64,000 nucleotides of DNA. It comes from Monocercomonoides exilis. Lineage: Eukaryota; Preaxostyla; Oxymonadida; Polymastigidae. Made by a program: the position numbers and the translations under genes. The stretch lies in NCBI GenBank assembly GCA_001643675.2, contig LSRY02000038.1:188501-252500 (forward strand), in the 5' to 3' direction. Of this stretch, positions 52,889 through 63,743 are shown in pieces (positions within the stretch are counted from its first letter, which is position 1; each line of letters starts with the position of its first letter). Under the pieces are notes generated by a model. That model was not told the origin of the DNA and searched no databases. It saw only the letters and a program-made list of their open reading frames with translations.

Positions 52889-54179
52889 TTAAATAAAATA
52901 ATACTGACTCTGTAACGTAACATTCGCCATACACCGACTCAGCACAACAATACAGTCCTCATATCCTTCTTCTTCCGTTTTTTCAAACATCATTCTTTTC
53001 ATCTCTTTTCGTTTGGCTTCATCGTTTTCCTTCATGTTCATGCCCTTCAATTTTACGCAAATATGCCAGAAAAAAACCACAGAGCCCGCAATTAATTTTT
53101 CAACTGTGCCAAATTGGACTATTATCTTCAAGGCCAAATCAACGGCTCTGCTCTTCAACAAATCCTCAACTTTCACTGTCTTGTTAAACGCTGAATTCTT
53201 TAATGATTCAATGCATTTTTCTCTAACTTCTCTGTAATTCTCTTTCGCTGCTCCAAATACGTTCACAATACAGCTCATAAGTCCAACTAATTCTTCATTC
53301 CATATTTTGCATGTCAATAAATAAGGATTCAACACTTTGATCCATTTCTTTAAAAAGATAACTTCTTCCTTTTCTTTTCTTCTTTTGTCTTCATCTTTTT
53401 CAATCCAATCAACACATCTTGTCAGCTCTTCCAGTTCTCTTCTTGCTTCTCTCGCAAAATGCAACTCATTTGCAACAATATCTTTCAAGCTTCTTTCAAA
53501 GCTTAATTTGTGAAGTAGAAATTCCCAAACAGAATAATATGCAAGCCGTGTCAAATTGTGATGCTCCTGATGATATTGGATTATCTCCCGCATCCCATTC
53601 AGATACAATTTCTGTTCAACAAACTTATAAAAAAACATAAAATAAAATAATAACAACAAAAATGAAACAGAAATGATCATACAGATTCTGCTCGTATGCA
53701 ACTCAAAGCTTGCAAAGCCATTTCCACTTCCTTTTGTGTCTCCTCATTTTCCTCCCTGTTCAGTGTAGCTTTCAAAAGGCAAGGCACAATTATTGAAACA
53801 ATATTTGTTAAAATATGACCATTAGAGAGCAGCAAATAACATTCACAAAGATCAACCAAGAGCTTTTCATTCTTTTCTTCTTTTTTCTTCTCTTCTTCAG
53901 CGATCATCTCCTCAAATCTTTCGAAAAGCAATGAACGAATAAAACCATCAATATACATGCCTTTCATAGTTTTCCAATATCCCATATGCTTTAGCAACAT
54001 GGCTATATTTCCAAACGACAATTTCTTTTCTTCAATCATTTTGTGTATTTTGTTGAATAGTTCTTCTGAGAAAACTGATTCAAATTCTTTATCGTTCATT
54101 GCATCTAGTGTTTCATTCATTTCTTGGATTTTCTGCTTCTGTTCAATTTCGGTGCAGCGTTCAAGTTCAGAAAACAATT
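52889..54179 (-). CDS. Member 2 of the two-exon helical family, 5' end not found
   Basis: Exon A spans 54179-53683 (ELFSELERCTEIEQKQKI, LLVDLCECYLLL, EMALQALSCIRAES). A 59-nt phase-0 intron (53682-53624; donor GTATGATC, acceptor TATAAG) leads to exon B, 53623-52889 (KLYLNGMREIIQYHQEHHNL, ELHFAREARRELEELTRCVD, EEEGYEDCI). Exon A begins right after a T-rich acceptor (CTTTTTTGAAG), phase 1, so at least one upstream exon is implied but I could not locate it. The C-terminus, NVTLQSQYYFI, is shorter than in the other two members, which end in IGDYFVYC or ISDYFVNT. It may be truncated, or a final splice may be missed. It lies on the same strand as member 1. Confidence 0.72.
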
Positions 54180-55518
54180 CTTCAAAAAAGAAAAAATGAA
54201 AAAATAACAATCATCAAGAATAAAAATGCAAAAATGAATGCAAGCTATTGAACTTTTTTGTGGTGCCAGTTGCCTACATTTTTGAAAACATAGCATTCAG
54301 AAAACAGCAATATTTTTCATTTTATCTAATTCGCAAACCTTTGGAGTAAAGAAGTTTGAGACTAATGAATATTTAAAATAGCTATAGATAAAATGTATTC
54401 ACACCGTTCTATCTTTTATTGACATTATTTGGTTGGATATTACGAAGAAAAATAACGCTTTAAATACTGAACCTTTGTTGTTATGGAAGTTATGATCAGT
54501 TTATTATTTGAGATAAATGTATTTTCCTACATGAAATCGATGAAAGAAAAATGAATGTGATTTACAAAATGGTTAGTGTCATTTTCTTTTTGTGGAGCTC
54601 CGAAATGACAACAACGAATTAAACTTGGCATTTTTATGAAATAATTATTTCTGTTAAATCATCAGAAGACTATCAATCTTTTGAGTGACAAAAATACTAT
54701 TGAGGAAAAGAATATGAATTTCTCTTATTTTTGAACAAAAATTTTACCTTTTTAAACTTTGTGAAAGCACAGGAATTTGACTGATTAAAATAATGGAAAA
54801 AAACTTGCTGAATGTTCTTTTTTTCATCATGTGACAAATGAAAATCAGACAATACAAGGGTCAAAAAACGTTGTATTTTCTTCTTTGAAGTGCCTGTTGA
54901 TTTGACAAAAAAAGGTGATTATCGTTCGAAGTTTGTTTTTATCTGCGCAATGCAAAACATCAAAAAATAAGGAATAATTACGATTTCTCTCTTCGTATTC
55001 AACAATCTCAGGATTTCAATAACTTTCACTTCGGAATTGATTCGTGTTAATTGAATTGTTTCGTTTGGCCACATTGAAGTGTTGGTGGAAGAAGTGAAAA
55101 ATGGAAATGATTTCTCTGATGGAAATAGAGGCAGGGTGGAAAATGGAGCAGATGTTTCTTTTTTTCATTTCTAAGGAAATTCTTTTGATTCTTATTTCAA
55201 TCAACAACATTCACAGATGTTGATCATTCCCGCTCCGTTGTTCAGCCACTGTCAAATTATTTGTTGTTTCTCGAATTCTGTCCTCTTCTTTCCTCTTTTC
55301 TGTAAGTTAAAGAGAAGTTTCATTTTTGTTGGTCAATTCACACATCCTTTGAAAGTCGATGATATTGAATGGGATTTTCAGCAAAGGATTGAAAGGACGT
55401 GGTGGAAGTTGTGATGCAAAAAGATCAAAGGGTTCTTCAATCAGAAGAAGATGAAGAGGAATGATTGTTCAAATAATTTGGGCTGATAAACAAAAATGGA
55501 AAGATGTCTATGTGATTT
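54180..55518. other. Intergenic, no gene recognised
   Basis: AT-rich sequence upstream of the minus-strand family member. The missing 5' exon of that gene would be expected here but was not recognisable. Confidence 0.45.
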
Positions 55519-56160
55519 TCATGAAGATGTTATTATTTCTATATCGGAGCGAGCGATGCCCTTTGGACAAGATTCTTCCCTTCCGGCAATTTTGAGGTGA
55601 TTGAGCAGAAGAGCCAACAGGACTTTTGAGTTGATAATATTTGAAGAAGTGAAGAATTTCATCAAATAAGAATTGAATTCATCTTTTCTTGAATGTGCGT
55701 GAATTTTCATTGCGCTTGTTGGAATATTCCTTCCAGAAGGGATTTGCATCTGCTCTTTGTTCATGCGAACTTTTTTAAAGACAATCAGGAATTTGAAGAG
55801 AAACATTAGGGATGAAGGCAACAACTGGTTGTGATTGATAAAACTGATAGTGGATGATTTCTCTTCTGTGTGTTGAAAAATATTTGGATGAACTTGTGAA
55901 TTCAGAGAAATGATAGAAAAAGATATATTTCTGTTGTTTGAAGATTGAGGAAAAATGAAAGGAAAGAAGAGATAATAAGGCGAGGATAAAACAGAAGAAG
56001 AAGAAGAAGAAGAAGAAGAAGAAGAAGAAGAAGAAGAAGAGAAAGAAGAAGAGAAAGAAGAAGAGGAGGAGGAAGAAGAAGAAGACGATGATGATGATGA
56101 TGATGATGAATATGATGATGAGGATGTTTTTGTTTTTTTCGTCTTTTCTTCCTTGTTCAT
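55519..56160 (-). CDS. Possible small protein with N-terminal poly-Ser
   Basis: Open frame of 213 codons from ATG 56160 to the stop at 55519. Residues 1-13 are Lys/Thr-rich, about 14-56 almost pure Ser (TCA/TCT repeats), and the remaining ~155 are of ordinary composition (FLFKFLIVFKKVRMNKEQMQ, LLALLLNHLKIAGREESCPK). The ordinary C-terminal part argues against a pure repeat artefact, but there is no family match or supporting splice structure. Low confidence as a gene. Confidence 0.35.
   Translation of the reverse strand: MNKEEKTKKTKTSSSSYSSSSSSSSSSSSSSSSSSFSSSFSSSSSSSSSSSSSSSSVLSSPYYLFFPFIFPQSSNNRNISFSIISLNSQVHPNIFQHTEEKSSTISFINHNQLLPSSLMFLFKFLIVFKKVRMNKEQMQIPSGRNIPTSAMKIHAHSRKDEFNSYLMKFFTSSNIINSKVLLALLLNHLKIAGREESCPKGIARSDIEIITSS
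55990..56111. repeat. (GAA)n/(GAT)n trinucleotide array
   Basis: Interrupted GAAGAA repeats followed by GAT repeats. Read on the minus strand it gives the poly-Ser tract of the small ORF. Confidence 0.9.
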
Positions 56161-56656
56161 TCACAGATAAAAATTTTCTCTCAAAAATCCATTGTCAATG
56201 CTTTGTGCCACTATCTTGAGCAACCACATTAATCCATATTATAAACTCTTCAGAAAATGTTCATTCACAAACCCCTCATTCCGTGTGCATACGGTTTCAC
56301 AAACAACAATTTTCATGATCAAAGACTCCATAACAACAAAACAAAAAAGATCTAACATCAAATTTTCTTTATTGTCACTTACAAAAAATGCAAATGCAAA
56401 GAAGGACGGTGCGATGGCAGATATTTTTATTTCTATTTATTTATTTTTATTATATGTTTAATTTATGATTTCTTCTGTCAAAACATGTGCGCATTTAATG
56501 AAAATCATAAATTTTCATTGTTTTCGGGGTGCCTTTTTTGTTTGTTTGTTTGAATAAAACGCAAGGAGAAGACTGTTACCGAAAACTACGCTGGTATTCA
56601 ATTATCATGATATTTGAATTCATAATGATTGGATTTCTTTCTTTTATTTTTTTAAG

Positions 56657-57992
56657 AATTGTTAATTGAGCTTAAGCATTGCACAGAAGAAGAGCAAAAA
56701 CTGAAAATCGACGAAATGAATAAATTGATGGAAGAAATGAGTAGAGATGAATTTTGTTCTGTTATTACAGACAAATTGTTGGATAAAATTGATAAAATGA
56801 TTGAAAAAAAGAAAATGACATTGGATGATTCACTTGAGTTGTTGAAGCATATTGGATATTGGAAAGTACTGAAAAGAATTTTGATTGCTGACTTTAATAA
56901 ATCTTCACTGAACAAGAGATTCAAGAAGATGATTATTGATGAATATGCAGAAAAAGAAGAAAAGAGCGAAAAGCTTCTGACTGATCTTTGTGAATGCTAT
57001 CTGACGCTTGGTGATGACCTCTCTTCTGAATTACTTTCAATTTGCGTGCCTTGCCTTCTGAAGGTCGCGCTGAACATAGAGGAAAACGAAAAAGCACAAA
57101 AAGAAGTGGAAATAGCTTTGCTGGCTTTGAGCAACATATCCAAATTTTATGTATGAACATTTCTATTTCATTTTTGACATCTTTGCTTTTAATCATTTTT
57201 TCTCTCATTTTTTTAAATAAGGAAATCAAAAAAGAACTGTATTTGAATGAAATCAGAGAGATCCTCAAATATCATCAAGAGCATCGTAATCTGACGCAAA
57301 TTGCCTATCATTCCGCTTGGCAGTTTTTGATTTGCAGATTGTTCTATGATAGAAGCTTGGAAGATATTATTTTGAATGAACTTCATTTAGTGAGGGAAGC
57401 AACAAGAGAGTTAGAAGAATTATCTAAATATATCGACTGGAAGAGAGAAGAAGAAGAAGGAAGGAAGGAAGAAACAGAAGCGAAAGAAATGATAATTGTC
57501 AGGAAATGGCTGTTTGCAATTCAAGATTGCTTTTCATTCTGCAAGATGTGGAATGAAGAATTTATTGGTCTTTTCAGCTGCATTACTTGGGTGTTTAGAA
57601 CAGCAAAGGAAAATTACAAAGAAATAAGCAAGAAATGCATTTATTTATTTGTAGTTGTATTGAGAAAAGAAGCCGTGAAAGCTGAAGACTTATTGAATTG
57701 CGGTATTGTTGATGCCGTTCTGGAGGAGATTCATCAGCCAATTTTAAATGATGATATTGCATGTTATTGCTTGAAATTTTTCATTACTATTGCAAGGCGA
57801 TTGAATGGGCAGGATGAAGGCAAAATGGAAGAAGAGGAAAGAAAGATAATGAAAAGGAAAATGTTTGAAAAGATGGAGGAAGAAGGATATGAAGATTCCA
57901 TCGCAAGCTTTCATGAAATATTTTATTCTCTTAGCAGAAAATATTATTTTCAATTTATGTTGAATATTTCTGATTATTTTGTGAATACTTGA
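56657..57992 (+). CDS. Member 3 of the two-exon helical family, 5' end not found
   Basis: Exon A is 56657-57150 (LLIELKHCTEEEQKLKIDEM, KLLTDLCECYLTL, EIALLALSNISKFY). A 71-nt phase-0 intron (57151-57221; donor GTATGAAC, acceptor AATAAG) leads to exon B, 57222-57992 (ELYLNEIREILKYHQEHRNL, ELHLVREATRELEELSKYID, EEEGYEDSI, ending ISDYFVNT then TGA). As in member 2, exon A starts after a phase-1 acceptor (TTTTTTTAAG|AATTG), so an upstream exon is implied and was not found. It lies on the opposite strand to members 1 and 2, adjacent to the inverted-repeat region. Confidence 0.75.
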
Positions 57993-58469
57993 GAAAATGA
58001 AATTCTGATATCATTTTGTTTCTTTGAATTTTTCTTTTTCTTTTTTCGTCATTTCACAAAATAGGAAGCAAATTGTTTAAAATGTTTATTTTTAAAGTGT
58101 TATTTTTTTTTTCCGCATCTCTTCGAAATACAACAAACTTCGTGAATATAATCACAAAAACTGCTTAAATGGAATTTTTCTTCAGTCAATTTCTTCCTCA
58201 TTGTATAGATTCTATTTTCCGCAAACAAAGTTTGCCCTTATTCATTCCATTCAAAAGCTCTCAGAAAATATCTTCAACTGCTCCTTCACTCATTTTTTTA
58301 TTCAAGTCTTTTCTGTTGCTTTCACATTGATAAATATCTGTCTTCGAATAGTTTGGTAAATCAACCATGAGATCATTATCAAAAACTCATTTTTTCATAA
58401 CATCCTTCTTTTTTATCATCATTCAGAAAAAGGAATTTTTCTAAAACCCTGACTAATTATTAAAATACA
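57993..58469. other. Intergenic, no gene recognised
   Basis: AT-rich sequence between family member 3 and the inverted repeat. Nothing recognisable on either strand. Confidence 0.5.
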
Positions 58470-59168
58470 TATATCTCGACGAGAATCATAATTTTATTTA
58501 TAATAATTTTCACTGTTACGCATCGATATGCAACACATCAAGAAATGGAGCAAAATATTTCACTTGATGCATTTTCATTGAAAATTTGAACACTTTTCAC
58601 TGATATTTTGAGATCAAAAAACTCAAAAAAAAAATGGGTCATTTTTTTGACATTCGTGAAATATTGGAAAACTTTATGTTTTGATTTCTACGATGCCTGT
58701 TTACGCATATGAAAATTAAATCTATTCTGAAATCTGAGAAAGCGAAACAAAGTTATGAGTGAAGCAATTTTTCAATGCCTTGAGCAAAAAAAGCTTGAAA
58801 GTCCGTATTTTCCCCCACATATTTTTAACAAATGTGTTGTATTTATGAAGAAATAAATAATTTTTATTCTTGAAAACTGACTTTTGATGAATTTTTCTAT
58901 TTTAATAACACGATTCAATTCATCTTTTACTCACACAACTTATTTTCCCCATGATATAAACAATTTTTGTTATTTTTTATTTTCGGCAATTTGCTCGTTT
59001 GGACTGAATGGAAATTTGTCATTTTTGAAAAATCATTGTCAATGGGACAACTTAAAAATTATTTTTCATAAAATGAAAAAGCATCTAAGTGAATTTAACA
59101 CATGCATTAATTAATATAATAGTTATATAAATTTGCCACAATGTTATGATAAAGAATGGTGCAGTGAA
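58470..59168 (+). repeat. Left arm of a ~700-bp inverted repeat
   Basis: Near-perfect reverse complement of 59257-59957. The few differences seen include GGGACAAC versus GGGACGAC near 59045 and two bases close to the outer end. Each arm holds the same 76-codon frame (58884-59114 and its mirror), which differs by one residue. That frame starts in AT-rich sequence and I do not consider it a gene. The outer boundary is where similarity fades, around 58470. Confidence 0.92.
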
Positions 59169-59256
59169 TATTCAAAAAAAAACATTATTATTCTAATTTT
59201 AAAAAAAATGAATTCAAAAATCATCAATAGAAAAAACAAATTGCATTTACATAATC

Positions 59257-59957
59257 TTCACTGCACCATTCTTTATCATAACATTGTGGCAAATTTATAT
59301 AACTATTATATTAATTAATGCATGTGTTAAATTCACTTAGATGCTTTTTCATTTTATGAAAAATAATTTTTAAGTCGTCCCATTGACAATGATTTTTCAA
59401 AAATGACAAATTTCCATTCAGTCCAAACGAGCAAATTGCCGAAAATAAAAAATAACAAAAATTGTTTATATCATGGGGAAAATAAGTTGTGTGAGTAAAA
59501 GATGAATTGAATCGTGTTATTAAAATAGAAAAATTCATCAAAAGTCAGTTTTCAAGAATAAAAATTATTTATTTCTTCATAAATACAACACATTTGTTAA
59601 AAATATGTGGGGGAAAATACGGACTTTCAAGCTTTTTTTGCTCAAGGCATTGAAAAATTGCTTCACTCATAACTTTGTTTCGCTTTCTCAGATTTCAGAA
59701 TAGATTTAATTTTCATATGCGTAAACAGGCATCGTAGAAATCAAAACATAAAGTTTTCCAATATTTCACGAATGTCAAAAAAATGACCCATTTTTTTTTT
59801 GAGTTTTTTGATCTCAAAATATCAGTGAAAAGTGTTCAAATTTTCAATGAAAATGCATCAAGTGAAATATTTTGCTCCATTTCTTGATGTGTTGCATATC
59901 GATGCGTAACAGTGAAAATTATTATAAATAAAATTATGATTCTTGTCGAGAAATATA
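59257..59957 (-). repeat. Right arm of the ~700-bp inverted repeat
   Basis: Mirror copy of 58470-59168, separated from it by an 88-nt spacer (59169-59256). Together they could fold into a long hairpin, as foldback transposons do. No target-site duplication could be defined by eye. Confidence 0.92.
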
Positions 59958-60326
59958 TAGGTGATTATTTTTGAAATAATATATTTTTTCGGGGTGTGAA
60001 TAATTTTCTTATTCACAGTTGTTTTTAAAAAAAAAATTCAAAAAAGCGTTTTATTCTTTCAAGTTGTTGTCATTCAAATGCATATTGTCATAGTAAGACA
60101 GTGAAATTCATATATGATTTTAGAAAAAATATTTGGTTGATTTCTTCATATTTGCGACAAATTGATAATTCGAAAATTTTGATAGAAAAAATATGAAATA
60201 AAAAAAAATTTCCCATATGTATTCTAACAATAGGGTTATATTTTTTATTGGTTCCCCGTTTTTTATAAGATCCTAAATTTTTTTTCTTATATTGCTTCAA
60301 ATAAAAGCTTTCATTTGATAAGAATA
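59958..60326. other. Spacer between the two inverted-repeat structures
   Basis: AT-rich sequence with no gene. It includes a short palindrome-like stretch GTGAATAA...TTATTCAC at about 59996-60018. Confidence 0.45.
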
Positions 60327-60582
60327 GTTTTAAAACAAAAAACATTTTATAATAAGGTTGTATGCTAAATATTTTGGAAAATTATTTCTTTAAAAGAAAG
60401 ATCTAAATTTTTAAAGTTTTTTTTTTTTTGATCAATGTTTTGCTCATGTTTCCACGAGTTTTTGAAACCGAGTGTTTTCCTTGTTTGTATTGTTTTTATA
60501 CATTTCTTTTTAACATTTTTGGTTATTTTTTAACTTGAGAAATCCTTTTTTTTTCAACAGTTTTAACATCTCACCTTTTTTT
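60327..60582 (+). repeat. Left arm of a second inverted repeat
   Basis: The 256-bp block from GTTTTAAAAC to CATCTCACCTTTTTTT is the reverse complement of 63744-64000. Apart from differing lengths of A/T homopolymer runs I saw no mismatch. The right arm runs into the window edge, so the repeat may extend further outwards. Confidence 0.92.
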
Positions 60583-61109
60583 TTCAAACGATAATATCAA
60601 CAAAAGAAATAATAATTTGCAAAATTGATAATGTTCGAATTTTATTATATTTTGCGTAATACCATAAGTGCTTAACCCTCACTCACAAATTGAATTAAAA
60701 GTTCATATTTTGTTTGATGGTCACTATTCATTTCTGATCGTTGAGCTTTAAAAAAAATGGGACAAGAACATCATTAAATGGATAAGTTTTATTGTTTGGT
60801 ATTTGAGAAAAAAAGGTTTCGAAGTTCATTTTTTAAACTTTTTCAACTACATCAATTTCCTGCATAACAAGAATAATAATTTTAAAGAAAGTTCCTTTCT
60901 CGTTCTTCTTTATCAATTATCACTTTCAGCAGTTGCAAACTTTTCCGTGAGAAAAAAACAAACAAACTACGATGACAACGAAGTTTCAAACTTTTCGCGA
61001 AATTCATTTTCTTTTTTGCTGAAAGATGGTGAGACTGCTGTTTGAATTGCATTTTCCTTTTCCAATTTTCTTCTTTCATCAATGTGGCTTTCTCCACTTG
61101 TATCATTGT

Positions 61110-63080
61110 TGATAATTTTTCAGATTATCTTTTTCTTTTTCTGTTTAATTTCTCTTTTATCTTCATCTGAAGAAGAGCTTAACAAAAGAATGAAGAATTC
61201 TTTTCGAGAATGCCTTGTTTTCAAAGTTGAAGAAGTCGAAGAAACATTTGATTTATCAATTTCTTTTAATTTCGATCGAAGAAATGCAAGATGCTTTTCA
61301 GCATCTTCAAGTTGTTTTTTCAAATCAAGGCTGTCCAAATCTTCAATAATAGTTGTTGAATGCAATTTGTGATCATCTTTCATATCGAGTTGGTTTTCTC
61401 CGTCTGGTGAAGTTGATTTTTCTGTGTTTGTTTTTTCTGTAGAGTTATAAACTGATGTATTCTATGAAACTGGGATTCTTTGCATTTTTATTGAAGAATA
61501 GTACCCGAAATATTCTTCGTGCCAATCTTGAGACGAAGAAGGAAGATGTACTTTCAATGGAGAGGCTTCAACAAGTGCTCCTTATGCACGAGAGAGCACA
61601 GGGGCTGCAGCAACAGGCCAGACTCCTGTCTTTATAAATGCTGCCTTCTCTGTTGATGAAACACAAGCAGCAGCCAAGGCTTCGGGGGGAATTTCTGCAA
61701 GTTGGGATCGATAAGAAGGGAGAGAAAATGGAGATGGAATAACAAATTTGTCACTCAAAGTGGATTTTTGTCGAGAAAAAACACATGAGCCACGCGGCTG
61801 AAGCGAATGCTTCATATTTTGTTGGAATTTTTTCTGAATGATGTAACTTTTTTTTTGCTGCTTCAATAACAGTTTCGTCACTGTGAGTTGAATGATCATC
61901 CATTAATAAAAGTGCACGATGAGAACTTGCAAGTTTCACTTTCTTTACGATTAATGGAATTCAGTTATTAATCATGATGTTCTAGAAAAAATGGGTCAAA
62001 ATATATCACTTCAAGCATTTTCGTTGAAAAATAATGCACTTTTCATTGACTTTTGAAAATCAAAGAACACAATAAAAATGGGTCCATTTTTTGACATTCA
62101 TGAAATGTTGGAATACTTAATGTTTTGATTTCAATGATGTTTGTTTATTGATATGAGAATCAAATTAATTTTGAAATTTGAGAAAGCGAAACAAAGTTAT
62201 GAGTGAAACAATTTTTCAATGCCTTGAGCAAAAAAAGCCTCGAAAGACAGAATTTTCCCCCATACCCTTTATGATCCACTCGGAAGATGAAAAAATATTT
62301 CTGATATCAAACGAAAAAACAGTACGAAACTCTTTCGGGAGGGTTTTCTTTCTCCAAAGAAGAAATCGTTGCAATGAAGATCCGTCGGTACAGATGCAAA
62401 AGCATTTTTGAAACATTCGGGACTTTCGGAGCGACTGAAACTTGTGGAGGAGTTTATCCTTAAAGGCAAACAACCAGTTTGTTCGATGATTCCTCACATG
62501 AGATTGACGATTCATTAAAATTGAAAGTATTCGAAGCTGTGATATTGTATTCCGTATCAGTGCTCAATAATTCCGAAAACCATCATCTGATATTTTCTGG
62601 TGACTGCGCTGATATTTTTGCAACATCCGAATGCCTTGCGATAGCAGCCTTCAATATATCACTTCGTTGAATTAATTTGAACGCATATTTTTTGTTGATT
62701 GTTTTGAATTCTTTCTTTGGTTTTGATGATTTTTCTATTAGATCCACACACTAAGCAACATAGAAATATCACAAAAACAAATTAATAAATATTGGAAACC
62801 ATGTTTTGCACATCACGAATTTAAACCATTGTCTGATTTGCTGAAAGTACTAGCACCCGGTTCTCAATTTCTTCCAATTGGTCTTTCGTAATTGCCTGAG
62901 GGTGCCCATTCCTTCCAGCCTCTCTGCCAGCTCTTACCGCTCTTATCCATCTTTTCCATGCAACCTTTGATATAACTTTTGCTTTCATTGCAGTTACGCA
63001 TTTTTCTTTGAAATTTTGTCGAATCGCAATAGCATTTTCGATGGGGATTTTATTGCGCGATATTCCTTGGTTGCAAGAAC
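61110..63080 (-). pseudogene. Decayed DDE transposase (DDE_1/CENP-B-like), minus strand, interrupted by a repeat
   Basis: Fragments in order on the minus strand. First comes an N-terminal helix-turn-helix region, about 63080-62830 (ending RNGHPQAITKDQLEEI, the usual linker before the catalytic domain). Next is a segment of about 62690-62480 with YNITASNTFNFNESSI, aligning with the first-Asp block (NMDE) with Asn in place of Asp. A noncoding repeat copy (about 62265-61970) follows, then SSHRALLLMDDHSTHSDETV (about 61930-61870; second Asp). After a frameshift comes FQQNMKHSLQPRGSCVFSRQ (about 61840-61780; third block, QPLD replaced by QPRG). Finally a coiled-coil-like Lys/Ser C-terminus lies at about 61383-61120. 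Stops and frame changes are numerous. It lies between the arms of the second inverted repeat. The family differs from the element at 0.2-2.2 kb. Confidence 0.6.
61970..62265 (+). repeat. Diverged dispersed-repeat copy inside the transposase
   Basis: Parallels 58550-58815 of the left inverted-repeat arm with many substitutions. Shared blocks include GAGAAAGCGAAACAAAGTTA, CAATTTTTCAATGCCTTGAG and a closing TTTTCCCCC. It has no coding frame and splits the flanking transposase between its first and second catalytic blocks. Confidence 0.7.
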
Positions 63081-63440
63081 TATGTGCAACTGAGTTGATG
63101 ATAATTCAGGTTTTTCAGTCATCTTTATTGGGTGTGATCAAGGATATCAATATTTCTTTTATTGTCATTTTGAATCAAAGATAACGTTTTCAAATTTCGT
63201 TGTCTGATATACAAATAAAATAATATTGAACTGTTTTATTATTTTCACTTGCTCTGAAAAGTTGCGATTAATATAGATTTTTTAATTAAAGAAGAAACTA
63301 GCTTAATTTTGAAAGAACAAAAATTGACGTTAACTGAGCAAAAGCTAAACTTGGATTATTGTCATAATAATTGGCTGTTTTTCAAATAGCTTTCAATATG
63401 TTTGTGGAGAATTGTGTTATGAAAGCTCATTCAAATATTT

Positions 63441-63485
63441 ATAGGGAGCGGGTTTGGCCCCAGGGGAGCGGGTTAAGCACCCATG
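63441..63485. repeat. Short GC-rich direct repeat
   Basis: The motif GGGAGCGGGTT occurs twice within about 30 bp, in an isolated GC-rich patch within AT-rich repeats. It may mark the end of an element. Function unknown. Confidence 0.5.
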
Positions 63486-63522
63486 GTATTATATGGCATA
63501 GCCTTCATTAATAATTTTTTGT

Positions 63523-63527
63523 ACACA

Positions 63528-63585
<58 letters not shown>
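63523..63585. repeat. (CA)n followed by a ~44-bp poly(A) tract
   Basis: About nine CA units run directly into a pure A tract of about 44 bp. It could be the tail of a retroposed sequence or simple slippage. Length is prone to sequencing error. Confidence 0.9.
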
Positions 63586-63586
<1 letters not shown>

Positions 63587-63743
63587 GGGAAAAACTAAAT
63601 ACAAAAATTTTCTTTTTTTGACTGATAAACTTTTTAATGTTATTTCTCACTTCTTTTATTATTTGAAACACAAATTCATTTATTTCACACGAATAATAAT
63701 TTCATTAAATAACCACATGTTCGATCCACATTTCAGTTTCAGG

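Noticed and set aside
58884-59541. A duplicated 76-codon frame in both palindrome arms as a gene
   Set aside because: The duplication is explained by the inverted repeat; the product is short, AT-driven in composition and matches no motif.
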